Numbered from the stretch's first letter, positions 12,709-20,832 are shown. The stretch: 24,995 nucleotides of DNA from SURF-13 sp038924245 (GCA_038924245.1 JBCKVB010000022.1:1-24995); one strand, 5' to 3'. Numbers and translations: made by a program. Notes: generated by a model not told the origin, from the letters alone.

Positions 12709-14835
12709 CTATTTCACACGCATCCCCGGCTGCGCTCCGGCATGCGGCTCCAGTATCCACAAATCCTTCCCGCCCGGACCGGCGGCGAGCACCATGCCTT
12801 CGGACAGACCGAACTTCATCTTGCGCGGCGCAAGATTGGCCACCATCACCGTGAGCTTGCCTTCGAGATCGGCGGGTTTGTAAGCCGACTTGATGCCCGC
12901 GAACACAGTGCGCGGTTTTTCTTCGCCGATGTCCAGCGTGAGCTTCAATAATTTCTCCGCACCCTCCACGTCTTCAGCCTTCACGATACGCGCGATGCGC
13001 AAATCAACTTTTGAAAAGTCATCGATGGAAATCGTCGCTGCACTCTGATCCCCCTCTCCCCCTTTAGGGGGAGAGGGTTGGGGTGAGGGGGGAATGGTCA
13101 TCACTATTTCCTTGCTGGCTTCGAGCATGGCTTCGACTTGTTTTGGGTCAATACGGGTCATGAGATGCTCATATTTATTCATTTTTAGAGGAGAAAAGGA
13201 CAAATCGTCCCAGGTCAATTTCCTGGAGATATTGAACAGGCCGGTAACTCTCTTCGATAGAGAGGGCAGTATGGGTGTTAGATAGATCGTCAACACATAG
13301 AACGCATGGATGCAATCGCTGCATACATCATGCAGCTTTTGGCTATGCGCGGGATTTTTGGCCAGCTCCCAGGGCTTATATTTATCAAAATACTGGTTAA
13401 CATGATCGGCCGCCTTCATCACCGCGCGCAGTACTTTGCCATATTCTCTCTGCGCATAGGCGGTAGCGACTTCGTCCGCCACACCGGTGGCTGCAAGCGT
13501 GCAGGCGCGATTGATGAATTCGCCTTTATAATGGGCTTCGGATAAAATACCATCAAAATGGTTGGTCAGGAATCCCGCCGCGCGGCTCGCGATATTGATG
13601 TATTTTCCGATCAAATCACTGTTCACGCGCGCGATGAAATCATCGAGACTGAGGTCAATGTCTTCCATCGTGCTGTTGAGCTTGGTCGCGTAGTAGTAAC
13701 GCAGATATTCTGGATTCAGATGATCGAGATAGGTGCGTGCGGTGATGAAGGTACCGCGTGATTTCGACATCTTCTGGCCGTTCACGGTGAGAAAGCCATG
13801 CGCGTAAATCGCGCTGGGCTTGCGATAGCCCGCGCCTTCCAGCATCGCGGGCCAGAACAGGGCATGGAAGTAGAGTATGTCTTTGCCGATGAAGTGGTAA
13901 AGCTCCGTGCCCGATTTTTCGGCTTTGTCTTTATCCCAGAACTCATCAAAATCGAGAGTGCTCATGGCTCTCCCCCCCTCACCCCGGCCCTCTCCCGCGA
14001 GGGGAGAGGGGGTCGTAAGCAGGTTTTTGAAGCTCGCCATGTAGCCGACGGGGGCGTCGAGCCAGACGTAGAAATACTTTCCCGGCGCGCCGGGGATTTC
14101 AAAGCCGAAGTAGGGCGCGTCGCGTGAAATGTCCCAGTCCTGGAGTCCTACGGTGAACCACTCATCCAGTTTATTGGCCGCCTCGGATTGCACGTGGCGC
14201 GGCTGCGTGATGTCGGGAAACAGCCAGGCGCGCAAACTGTTTTCAAAGTCGCCGAGCTTGAAGAAATAATGTTCGGATTCTTTTTCCACCGGCTTGACGC
14301 CTGAGAGCACCGAAACCGGGTTTTTCAGATCAGTGGGCGAGTAGGTCGCGCCGCAGGCTTCGCAACTGTCGCCGTATTGATCTTTGGCGCCGCAGCGCGG
14401 GCATTCGCCTTTGATGAAGCGATCCGGCAGGAACAGGTTTTTGACCGGATCATAGGCCTGCTTGATGGTGCGCTGCGTGATGTGGCCGTTTTTGCGCAGT
14501 TTTAAATAAATGTCGCGCACAAACGCCTCGTTTTCCGGCGAATGCGTGGAATGATAATTGTCGAACTCGACACCGAAGGCCTGGAAATCGGCCAGATGTT
14601 CCCGGTTCATGCGCGCGATGAGGGCCTCCGGCGTAATGCCTTCCTGTTCGGCGCGCAGCATGATGGGCGTGCCGTGCGCGTCGTCCGCGCACACGTAGGT
14701 GCAAGCGTGCCCCTGTATCTTCTGAAAGCGCACCCAGATGTCGGTCTGGATGTATTCCACTAGGTGGCCGAGGTGGATCGGCCCGTTGGCGTAGGGTAGG
14801 GCGCTGGTGACCAGGATTTTTCTTGTGGGGGTCAT
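12709..14835 (-). CDS. metG: Methionyl-tRNA synthetase
   Basis: Charges tRNA-Met, including the initiator. The 708-residue protein has a class I catalytic core with HLGH at 21-24 (HIGH motif), KMSKS near residue 355, and a CP domain whose zinc knuckle has two CxxC pairs (CPRC and CEAC, about 143-159). The helical anticodon domain and a C-terminal Trbp111-like tRNA-binding OB domain (from about residue 600, DDFSKVDLRIARIVKAEDVEG) follow. Two stretches are foreign to the family: about residues 275-289 (SPLAGEGRGEGG) and 582-595 (PPSPQPSPPKGGEG), both encoded by palindromic repeats in frame within surface loops or linkers. The stop codon lies inside a 14-base palindrome, ATAGCCATGGCTAT (12699-12712). 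The cassette array lies immediately downstream. Confidence 0.97.
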   Translation of the reverse strand: MTPTRKILVTSALPYANGPIHLGHLVEYIQTDIWVRFQKIQGHACTYVCADDAHGTPIMLRAEQEGITPEALIARMNREHLADFQAFGVEFDNYHSTHSPENEAFVRDIYLKLRKNGHITQRTIKQAYDPVKNLFLPDRFIKGECPRCGAKDQYGDSCEACGATYSPTDLKNPVSVLSGVKPVEKESEHYFFKLGDFENSLRAWLFPDITQPRHVQSEAANKLDEWFTVGLQDWDISRDAPYFGFEIPGAPGKYFYVWLDAPVGYMASFKNLLTTPSPLAGEGRGEGGRAMSTLDFDEFWDKDKAEKSGTELYHFIGKDILYFHALFWPAMLEGAGYRKPSAIYAHGFLTVNGQKMSKSRGTFITARTYLDHLNPEYLRYYYATKLNSTMEDIDLSLDDFIARVNSDLIGKYINIASRAAGFLTNHFDGILSEAHYKGEFINRACTLAATGVADEVATAYAQREYGKVLRAVMKAADHVNQYFDKYKPWELAKNPAHSQKLHDVCSDCIHAFYVLTIYLTPILPSLSKRVTGLFNISRKLTWDDLSFSPLKMNKYEHLMTRIDPKQVEAMLEASKEIVMTIPPSPQPSPPKGGEGDQSAATISIDDFSKVDLRIARIVKAEDVEGAEKLLKLTLDIGEEKPRTVFAGIKSAYKPADLEGKLTVMVANLAPRKMKFGLSEGMVLAAGPGGKDLWILEPHAGAQPGMRVK
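13050..13092 (+). repeat. Palindromic dispersed repeat inside metG, copy 1
   Basis: CCCTCTCCCCC (13052-13062), loop TTTA and GGGGGAGAGGG (13067-13077) form a perfect 11-bp stem, followed by a GGTTGGGGTGAGGGG tail. It encodes the proline/glycine-rich linker between the anticodon-binding and tRNA-binding domains, keeping the frame. It belongs to the widespread REP-like class that translates as SPxPSPxGGEG-type peptides. Confidence 0.8.
13970..14013 (-). repeat. Palindromic dispersed repeat inside metG, copy 2
   Basis: CCCTCTCCC (13988-13996) and GGGAGAGGG (14002-14010) form a 9-bp stem with a CCCCCCCTCACCCCGG flank on the left, so this copy is inverted relative to copy 1. It encodes SPLAGEGRGEGG in the loop before the DEFWDKD motif of the catalytic domain, where E. 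coli MetG has only a short non-homologous loop. Confidence 0.8.
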
Positions 14836-14879
14836 GGAGGCGTTTGTGGTGATGTCATGGCGTTTACCTTATAATTATA
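14836..14879 (-). promoter_or_regulatory. metG: Possible metG promoter -10
   Basis: On the minus strand a perfect TATAAT corresponds to 14874-14879, 38 bases before the metG ATG. No good -35 is visible 16-18 bases further upstream, so support rests on the -10 and its position. Confidence 0.35.
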
Positions 14880-14996
14880 CGGTTGCCACGCGCAAAAGGA
14901 CACTGAAGGGTGAGCCGCGAAGCGGCGAACGCCACGCCAACGTCAGGGATGGCTAAGATGCGCAGAGTTGCCCGGCTCCGCCCCCCTCGCTCCGCT

Positions 14997-15036
14997 CTCC
15001 CCATCCCTTCTCCCAAAAGGGAGAAGGGATGGGGAG
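14997..15036 (+). repeat. 18-bp perfect hairpin just upstream of mrp
   Basis: CTCCCCATCCCTTCTCCC (14997-15014), loop AAAA, and its exact complement (15019-15036) form a very stable stem ending 38 bases before the mrp ATG. The bases to its left (CTCGCTCCGCTC) resemble those left of the hairpin at 20790 (TTCGCTTCGCTC), so the two appear to be members of one repeat family. In the mrp leader it could influence mRNA stability or attenuation. Confidence 0.8.
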
Positions 15037-15074
15037 CCGAGGCGCTGCGCGTGCCTTGTTTACTTGGAGGTGAC

Positions 15075-16166
15075 ATGAGCGGTATTTCACGAATGGATGT
15101 AGAGGCCCTGCTGCAACAGATCGTGGACCCCTATATGGGCCAAGACCTGGTGACGGCCAAGGCGGTGAAGAACATCACTGTGCAAGATGACGCGGCGAAC
15201 GTCGAGATCGTGCTGGGCTATCCGGCCAAAGGCTATCAGGACGAGCTTGCGGAACAGGTGCGTGAGAAGTTGCAGTCCTTGCCCGGCCTCAAGCGCGTCG
15301 AGGTCAAGGTGACTTCGCGCATTACCGTGCACGCGGTGCAGCGCGGAGTGAAGCCGCATCCGGCGATCAAAAACATCATTGCCGTGGCTTCCGGCAAGGG
15401 CGGCGTGGGCAAGTCCACCACGGCGGTGAATCTGGCGCTGGCGCTGGCCGCCGAGGGCGCGAACGTAGGCATACTGGATGCCGACATCTACGGCCCCAGT
15501 CAGCCGCGCATGCTGGGCGGGAACGAGCGCCCGGTGTCCAGGGACGGCAAGAACATGGAGCCGGTGCGGCGTCACGGCATCCAGTCCATGTCCATCGGTT
15601 ATCTGATAGACGAAGAGACGCCCATGATCTGGCGCGGGCCGATGGTGAGCACGGCCCTGGAGCAGTTGCTCAACGACACGCTCTGGAAGGACGTGGATTA
15701 CCTGGTGGTGGACCTGCCGCCCGGCACGGGCGACATTCAGCTTACGCTGTCGCAAAAGATTCCGGTGAGCGGCGCGGTGATCGTCACCACGCCGCAGGAC
15801 ATCGCGCTGCTCGACGCGCGCAAGGCGCTCAAGATGTTTCAAAAGGTCGAGGTGCCGGTGCTCGGCATCATCGAGAACATGAGCACGCACATTTGCAGCC
15901 AGTGTGGACACGAAGAGCACATCTTCGGCGCGGGCGGCGGCGAGCGCATGGCCAAACAGTACAGCGTGGATTTGCTGGGTTCACTGCCGCTGGATATTTC
16001 AATCCGCGAGAACGCCGACGACGGACATCCCAGCGTCATCGTCGAACCGGAAGGACGCATCGCCCTGATTTACCGCGACATCGCGCGCAAGGTGGCGGCG
16101 AAACTCGCGCTTCAGGCCAAGGACTTCAGCGCCAAGTTCCCCAAGATCGTCATTCAAAATACTTAA
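15075..16166 (+). CDS. apbC: Mrp/ApbC iron-sulfur cluster carrier ATPase
   Basis: A cytoplasmic P-loop NTPase that carries and transfers [4Fe-4S] clusters to apoproteins. The 363-residue protein has an N-terminal MIP18/DUF59-type domain (about 1-90), the deviant Walker A motif VASGKGGVGKST (104-115), Switch I in ILDADIYGPS, the Walker B region VVDLPPGTGD and the cluster-binding C274-x-x-C277 in HICSQCGHEEHIFG. ATG 15075 has a good ribosome-binding site (GGAGG, 15066-15070) and gives the family N-terminus. The open frame extends 55 codons further upstream, but that part is only the translated hairpin repeat. It is divergent from metG and 17 bases ahead of dcd, the same order as in Pseudomonas. 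Confidence 0.96.
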   Translation: MSGISRMDVEALLQQIVDPYMGQDLVTAKAVKNITVQDDAANVEIVLGYPAKGYQDELAEQVREKLQSLPGLKRVEVKVTSRITVHAVQRGVKPHPAIKNIIAVASGKGGVGKSTTAVNLALALAAEGANVGILDADIYGPSQPRMLGGNERPVSRDGKNMEPVRRHGIQSMSIGYLIDEETPMIWRGPMVSTALEQLLNDTLWKDVDYLVVDLPPGTGDIQLTLSQKIPVSGAVIVTTPQDIALLDARKALKMFQKVEVPVLGIIENMSTHICSQCGHEEHIFGAGGGERMAKQYSVDLLGSLPLDISIRENADDGHPSVIVEPEGRIALIYRDIARKVAAKLALQAKDFSAKFPKIVIQNT

Positions 16167-16183
16167 AAAATGGAATTCAAGCC

Positions 16184-16753
16184 ATGAGCATTAAATCGGA
16201 CAAATGGATCCGCCGCATGGCGCAGCAGCACGGCATGATCGAGCCGTTCGAGCCGCGCCAGGTCAATCAAAACGGCACCGGCCAGGTGGTCTCGTACGGC
16301 ACTTCGAGCTACGGCTACGACATCCGTTGCGCGGACGAGTTTAAAATCTTCACCAATATCAATTCCACCATCGTGGATCCGAAGAATTTCGACCCCAATA
16401 GCTTCGTGGATATCAAGGCCAACGTGTGCATCATCCCGCCCAATTCATTCGCGCTGGCGCGCACCGTGGAGTATTTCCGCATCCCGCGCGACGTGCTCGC
16501 CATCTGTCTGGGGAAATCCACCTATGCGCGCTGCGGCATCATCGTCAACGTCACGCCGTTCGAGCCGGAGTGGGAGGGTTATGCCACGCTGGAGTTTTCC
16601 AACACCACGCCGCTGCCCGCCAAGATTTACGCCAACGAGGGCATCGCCCAGGTGCTGTTCTTCGAGTCCGACGAACCGTGCGAGACCTCTTACAAAGACC
16701 GCGCGGGCAAGTATCAAAAACAGGTGGGTGTGACCCTGCCTAAGACCGGCTGA
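16184..16753 (+). CDS. dcd: dCTP deaminase
   Basis: Deaminates dCTP to dUTP, feeding dUTPase and thymidylate synthesis. The 189-residue protein matches the usual length. Family landmarks are SYGTSSYGYDIRC (37-49), the nucleotide-binding GKSTYARCGIIVNVTPFEPEWEG region (110-132), catalytic Glu137 in YATLEFSNTTPLPAKIY, and a C-terminal YQKQVGVTLP tail that closes over the bound nucleotide. ATG 16184 is chosen although the frame is open much further upstream, because upstream codons overlap mrp and are not conserved. It lies 17 bases after mrp and is probably in the same operon. Confidence 0.97.
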   Translation: MSIKSDKWIRRMAQQHGMIEPFEPRQVNQNGTGQVVSYGTSSYGYDIRCADEFKIFTNINSTIVDPKNFDPNSFVDIKANVCIIPPNSFALARTVEYFRIPRDVLAICLGKSTYARCGIIVNVTPFEPEWEGYATLEFSNTTPLPAKIYANEGIAQVLFFESDEPCETSYKDRAGKYQKQVGVTLPKTG

Positions 16754-16775
16754 GTTTACAAGCGGTAAATCGGCA

Positions 16776-17528
16776 ATGAGCCACTTCGCCGAGATCGGCA
16801 GCGTGGCTGCCGCTGTTTTTTCTCGCCGCGCTGCTCTACAGCTCCATAGGGCACGGCGGCGCCTCGGTCTACCTGGCGCTGCTGATGCTGAGCGGGCTGG
16901 CGCGCCCCGAAACAGTGCCGTTGGTGCTGGCGTTGAACATCGCGGTTGCGCTCACCGCGTTTGTGAATTACCACCGCGCCGGGCATTTCTCCATGCGGTT
17001 GCTGTGGCCGTTCGCCGTTACCTCTGTTCCGGCTGCGTTTATTGGCGGCTCGCTGAATATTTCGATGCGGGTATTTTCTGTTATCCTGGGCGCCGCTTTG
17101 CTTGCCGCCGCCGTACGCCTTCTGTTTTTTAACTCCTCTCGTCAAGCGCAAATCGCACATCCACCGGACAGCCTGTTGCTGATAGCGTTGCCCGCGGGCG
17201 CTATACTGGGCTGCTGGCTGGTCTGGTGGGTATAGGCGGAGGAATATTCTTAAGTCCGCTGTTATTAGTGCTCGGCTGGGCGGACACCCGGCAAACCGGC
17301 GCGGTGGCGGCGGGGTTTATCGTTTTCAACTCAGCCAGCGGCCTGATTGCGCAGACTCTCAAGAGTACGCCCGACTGGACACTGCTCTGGCCGCTGCTGA
17401 CCGCCGTTGTAATGGGTGCGCTGATCGGCTCCTGGTGGGGCGCGTTTAAGTTGTCGCCATTGCGTCTGCAACAGCTCTTGGGCGTGGTGCTGCTTGCGGC
17501 GGGCGTAAAAATGCTGTCGCAGGCTTGA
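16776..17528 (+). pseudogene. TauE/SafE-family permease broken by two frameshifts
   Basis: Pieces in three frames make one sulfite-exporter-like membrane protein of about 250 residues. The ATG at 16776 starts MSHFAEIGS. The body then continues in another frame from about 16803 (LFFLAALLYSSIGHGGASVY), through 16885 (MLSGLARPETVPLVLAL), to a TAG at 17233-17235. The C-terminal half is in a third frame (LLAGLVGIGGGIFLSP, ending at 17528). The second break fits loss of one C at about 17208-17211, where GGCCTG would restore GLLAGLVGIGGG. The first fits one extra base near 16800; no ATG, GTG or TTG exists in the body frame between its preceding stop and 16885. The protein would have six to eight membrane helices. 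Sequencing error at both places is the alternative. Confidence 0.75.
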
Positions 17529-17604
17529 AGCTGTGTGGTACACAGAAATCTCCGGCATACACCTTATCGTCCGTCCACATCATTACCCGGCGATAACCAC
17601 CGAT

Positions 17605-17653
17605 ATATGGTTTGACTAACCATATAATCTCTGGTTTAATAAGCCATATATGG
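17605..17653 (+). promoter_or_regulatory. Promoter and operator-like repeats of the TumE/HTH pair
   Basis: ATATGGTT-5-AACCATAT (17605-17625) is a perfect inverted repeat that ends in a consensus -10, TATAAT (17623-17628). TTGACT (17612-17617) and TTTAAT (17635-17640), 17 bases apart, are an alternative promoter that would start transcription within a few bases of the ATG. A further palindrome, CCATATATGG (17644-17653), covers the ATG at 17650. Repeated GGTTT/CCATAT half-sites indicate a multi-site operator for the HTH partner. Confidence 0.6.
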
Positions 17654-17931
17654 CGGCGCGGGCGCTCTTCTACAAGAAACAGATTTACCGTGGCGGCAGC
17701 GTGGAAATGGTGATCTGGGAACTACTGGATGGTGATGCCGAATGCCCCCATGGCTTGAAGTACAGGCTGGTGTACGCGAAGGATGCACAGCGATTGATCG
17801 GTTACGACAACGAGCGCGGGAAAGGCGCTCATCGCCACCTGGGCGATAGTGAATTTTCCTATATGTTTCAGAGTATCGAGCGACTTGTGAAGGATTTTTT
17901 GAACGACGTGAGAAGGTGCGGTGATGAGTAA
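17650..17931 (+). CDS. TumE-family toxin-like protein (DUF6516)
   Basis: A 93-residue protein resembling the TumE (formerly DUF6516) family, the toxin-like member of a two-gene module. Visible family features are the early strand VEMVIWELLDG, the YRLVYAKD-type strand and the strongly conserved YDNERGKGAHRHLGD (about 52-66), followed by the helix SIERLVKDFLNDVRR. The biochemical target is not established from sequence. The ATG has no Shine-Dalgarno and lies in a palindrome 10-22 bases after the candidate -10 elements, so the mRNA may be leaderless or nearly so. The stop overlaps the HTH gene start by eight bases, giving coupled synthesis of the two proteins. Confidence 0.78.
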   Translation: MAARALFYKKQIYRGGSVEMVIWELLDGDAECPHGLKYRLVYAKDAQRLIGYDNERGKGAHRHLGDSEFSYMFQSIERLVKDFLNDVRRCGDE

Positions 17932-18286
17932 AAAACAGGTATTGCATATCGAGATCGCCACGTTGGATGAGTCGCTTGCCCAGTTTGCCGGCGCCTGGAA
18001 ACGGGCGGGACAAGGGAAGAAAGTGGAGGCCTACTTCGGGGTCGGATTTGAATCCATGGCGAATTTGCTCGGCATGCTCACACCCAAGCGCTGGGAGCTG
18101 GTCGAGCGGCTTAAAAAAGAAGGTGCGGTGACTGTATACCGGCTGGCGAAGCTTCTTGTGCGTGATTACAAGAATGTTCACAGCGACGTCAAAGTGCTGG
18201 AACAGCTTGGGATTATCAAGCGTGATGGAAGCAAGGTCTCCGTCCCATGGGACGAGATTGAGGCGCGTCTGCGGCTTGCGGCGTGA
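17924..18286 (+). CDS. Winged-helix antitoxin/regulator partner of TumE
   Basis: A 120-residue DNA-binding protein of the HVO_A0114/MarR-like winged-helix type that accompanies TumE/DUF6516 genes. The first 45 residues are a linker-like region. Residues about 50-118 form the wHTH: TPKRWELVERLKKEG, then VTVYRLAKLLVRDYKNVHSDVKVLEQLGII with the recognition helix, then a wing (KRDGSKVSVPWDEIEARL). ATG 17924 is preferred over GTG 17921 because AGAAGG (17911-17916) is well placed. It probably neutralises its partner and represses the operon through the AACCATAT repeats upstream. The unit lies next to a tRNA gene and a decayed permease, in the least conserved part of the right half of the window. 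Confidence 0.78.
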   Translation: MSKKQVLHIEIATLDESLAQFAGAWKRAGQGKKVEAYFGVGFESMANLLGMLTPKRWELVERLKKEGAVTVYRLAKLLVRDYKNVHSDVKVLEQLGIIKRDGSKVSVPWDEIEARLRLAA

Positions 18287-18353
18287 GTTGCGCCGGGGAG
18301 CCGAGCCTTGATTGAGATTACACCGGACCGCCGGCTGACGCCGGTGATAAGGC

Positions 18354-18440
18354 TGGTGCCGAGGAGAGGACTTGAACCTCCAAGGTGTTTCCACCACTAG
18401 TACCTGAAACTAGCGCGTCTACCAATTTCGCCACCCCGGC
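18354..18440 (-). tRNA. tRNA-Leu(CAG)
   Basis: An 87-base tRNA with encoded CCA (18354-18356). The acceptor stem GCCGGGG pairs with CCTCGGC (one G-U pair). The D-loop reads AAATTGGTAGA. The anticodon stem CTAGT/ACTAG encloses the loop TTCAGGT, with anticodon CAG. A long class II variable arm (TGGTGGAAACACCT) and the T arm GGTTCAAGTCC follow. It decodes CUG, the commonest leucine codon in a GC-rich genome. Confidence 0.97.
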
Positions 18441-18466
18441 TTTAGGGAGCCTCTGGTAAGCGGCGC

Positions 18467-18495
18467 ACTTTACTCTACAACAACACTTTTTTCAA
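18467..18495 (-). promoter_or_regulatory. Promoter of tRNA-Leu
   Basis: On the minus strand TTGAAA (18490-18495) and TAAAGT (18467-18472) are 17 bases apart. Transcription would start near 18460, about 20 bases before the mature tRNA 5' end, the usual distance for a processed leader. Confidence 0.55.
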
Positions 18496-18508
18496 TAATT
18501 TGAGAATA

Positions 18509-20737
18509 ATGAAGAGTTCCAAAAAGAATACATCCCACCCCGACCCCCACGCATCGCGCGAGGCGGCCAAGTACGAACACCCCATCCCAAGCCGCGAGCT
18601 TATCATCGAGCGCCTCACACAACGCGCCATGCTGCTGAGCCTGGAGCAGATCGCGGACGAGCTTAAGATAAAGGACGAGCGTGATCTGGACGCCTTGATC
18701 CGCCGCCTCAAGGCCATGGAGCGCGACGGCCAGTTGGTGCGCAACCGGCGCGGCGACTACGGCGTGGCCGCCAAGATGGACCTGGTGCGCGGGCGCGTCA
18801 TCGGCCATCCGGACGGTTACGGATTTCTGGTTTCCGACGAGGGTGGCGAAGACGTGTTTCTCTCGGCGCACGCGATGCGCGCACTGCTGCACGGCGACCG
18901 CGCGGTAGTGAGCGTGACCGGCCTGGACCGGCGCGGCCGGCGCGAGGGCACGGTGGTCGAGGTGCTGGAGCGCAATACCACGCGCGTGGTGGGCCGGTTC
19001 TATCTGGAGCGCGGCGTCGGTTTCGTGACGCCCGATAACAAGCGCATCAGCCAGGACATCATCGTGCCGGCTGATCAGCAAGGTCTGGCGCGGCACGGGC
19101 AAATCGTCATGGTCGAGCTCATGGCTCAGCCCGGCGCGCGCGCGCAACCGGTGGGCAAGGTGGCCGAGATACTCGGTGAACACATGGCGCCGGGCATGGA
19201 GATAGACGTGGCGATGCGCGCCCACAATCTGCCCTATATGTGGCCCGCCCGGGTGGAACAGGAAATCGGCGCCCTCACGCCGGAGGTGCCGGAGCACGCC
19301 AAGCAGGGGCGCGAGGACATCCGCGGATTGCCGCTCGTCACCATAGACGGCGCGGACGCGCGCGACTTCGACGACGCGGTGTTTTGCGAGCGGCAAGGCA
19401 AACACTGGCGCTTGCTGGTGGCCATCGCCGACGTGTCGAGCTATGTGCAGCCCGCCACGGCGCTCGATGAAGAGGCGCTAACGCGCGGCAACTCGGTGTA
19501 TTTTCCGCAGCGCGTGATCCCCATGCTGCCGGAGGCGCTCTCCAACGGACTGTGCTCGATCAATCCGCACGTGGATCGTCTATGCATGGTATGCGAGATG
19601 GAAATAGACGCGACGGGGCGGATAAAAAAGTACCGCTTCTTCGAGGGCGTGATGCGCTCGCACGCGCGGTTTACCTACGACGAGGTCGCCGCCATGCTGA
19701 TCGAAGGCGACACGGCGTTGTGCGCCCAGTATTCCGCGCTGTTGCCGCACCTGCATGAACTCTATGCGCTGTATCAGGCGTTGCGCGCCGCGCGTGAACA
19801 GCGCGGCGCGATAGACTTTGAAACCACCGAGACGCGCATCGTGTTCGGCGCCGGGCGCAAGATCGAAAAAATCGTACCCGTGGTGCGCAATGACGCGCAC
19901 AAGCTGATCGAAGAGTGCATGATCTCCGCCAACGTGTGCGCGGGGGAGTTTTTGTTGCAGCACGACATGCCGGGGTTATACCGCGTACACCAGGGTCCGG
20001 GGGAACAGAAGCTTGTGGACCTGCGCGCCTTCCTCGGCGAGCTGGGCCTGAGCCTGGGTGGAGGCGAGCAGCCTGAGCCCAAACACTACGCGAAATTGCT
20101 CGACAGCGTGCGCGAGCGTCCCGACGCGCATCTGATTCAAACCGTATTGTTGCGCAGCCTCGCCCAGGCGGTATACAGCCCGGTGAACAGCGGTCATTTC
20201 GGTCTCGCTTTGGAGAGCTACGCCCACTTTACTTCACCCATACGGCGCTATCCCGATCTCATCGTGCACCGCGCCATCCGGCACAAGCTGGCGGGTAAAC
20301 CGGTGGAGAAATTCGCGCACGATCCGGCCATGCTGCATGGCTTCGGCGTACAGTGCTCGATGAGCGAACGGCGCGCCGACGACGCCACGCGCGACGCCGT
20401 CACCTGGCTCAAGTGCGAGTACATGATGGACAAGATCGGCGATGCGTTTGACGGCATCGTGACCGGCGTCACCAGCTTCGGCCTGTTTGTGGAGCTGAAG
20501 GATATTTACGTCGAAGGACTGGTGCATGTGACTTCGCTCACCAACGACTACTACCACTTCGATCCGGCGCATCACCGCCTGGCGGGCGAACGCACCCGCA
20601 CCGTGTACCGCCTGGGCGACAAGGTGCGGGTGAAGGTGATGCGTGTTGATCTGGATAATAAAAAGATTGATTTTGAAATCGCGCAAGCGGCGAGTGACAA
20701 AGGTGAAAAAATCAAGAAAAAGCGCAAAAGGCGCTAA
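18509..20737 (+). CDS. rnr: Ribonuclease R
   Basis: A processive 3'-5' exoribonuclease for structured RNA, acting in rRNA and mRNA turnover and trans-translation. The 742-residue protein has an N-terminal winged helix (about 27-80), two cold-shock OB domains (about 90-250, with GRVIGHPDGYGFLV), the RNB catalytic domain (about 270-590, with TIDGADARDFDDAV supplying the metal-binding aspartates and AHFTSPIRRYPDLIVHR later), and an S1 domain (about 640-720, FDGIVTGVTSFGLFVEL). It ends in a basic KKKRKRR tail. ATG 18509 is preferred over the in-frame TTG at 18500. rnr-rlmB adjacency is conserved in gammaproteobacteria. Confidence 0.97.
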   Translation: MKSSKKNTSHPDPHASREAAKYEHPIPSRELIIERLTQRAMLLSLEQIADELKIKDERDLDALIRRLKAMERDGQLVRNRRGDYGVAAKMDLVRGRVIGHPDGYGFLVSDEGGEDVFLSAHAMRALLHGDRAVVSVTGLDRRGRREGTVVEVLERNTTRVVGRFYLERGVGFVTPDNKRISQDIIVPADQQGLARHGQIVMVELMAQPGARAQPVGKVAEILGEHMAPGMEIDVAMRAHNLPYMWPARVEQEIGALTPEVPEHAKQGREDIRGLPLVTIDGADARDFDDAVFCERQGKHWRLLVAIADVSSYVQPATALDEEALTRGNSVYFPQRVIPMLPEALSNGLCSINPHVDRLCMVCEMEIDATGRIKKYRFFEGVMRSHARFTYDEVAAMLIEGDTALCAQYSALLPHLHELYALYQALRAAREQRGAIDFETTETRIVFGAGRKIEKIVPVVRNDAHKLIEECMISANVCAGEFLLQHDMPGLYRVHQGPGEQKLVDLRAFLGELGLSLGGGEQPEPKHYAKLLDSVRERPDAHLIQTVLLRSLAQAVYSPVNSGHFGLALESYAHFTSPIRRYPDLIVHRAIRHKLAGKPVEKFAHDPAMLHGFGVQCSMSERRADDATRDAVTWLKCEYMMDKIGDAFDGIVTGVTSFGLFVELKDIYVEGLVHVTSLTNDYYHFDPAHHRLAGERTRTVYRLGDKVRVKVMRVDLDNKKIDFEIAQAASDKGEKIKKKRKRR

Positions 20738-20789
20738 GTGACCAAGTGCGCGCGCAGTGCGTCTCGGCTCGACACCCTTCGCTTCGCTC

Positions 20790-20832
20790 TTCCCTCTCCC
20801 CCCGGGGGAGAGGGAATGAGGGAGAGGGCGTG
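20790..20832 (+). repeat. Palindromic repeat between rnr and rlmB
   Basis: TTCCCTCTCCCCC (20790-20802), one central C and the exact complement (20804-20816) form a near-continuous palindrome, followed by AGGGAGAGGGCG. Core and flank match the metG and mrp-leader repeats. Located 52 bases after the rnr stop, it may end transcription or protect the rnr 3' end, though no U-run follows. Confidence 0.75.

Noticed and set aside
14910..15074. 55-codon N-terminal extension of Mrp
   Set aside because: It translates the hairpin repeat, has no family similarity, and a proper ribosome-binding site precedes ATG 15075.
15893..16183. 97-codon N-terminal extension of dCTP deaminase
   Set aside because: It lies inside mrp in another frame; the family N-terminus begins at 16184.
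18321..18346. CACCGG...CCGGTG stem-loop between the antitoxin gene and tRNA-Leu as a terminator
   Set aside because: The stem is short, pairs in alternative ways (CCGGC-tgac-GCCGG) and has no U-run on either side, so it is not annotated.
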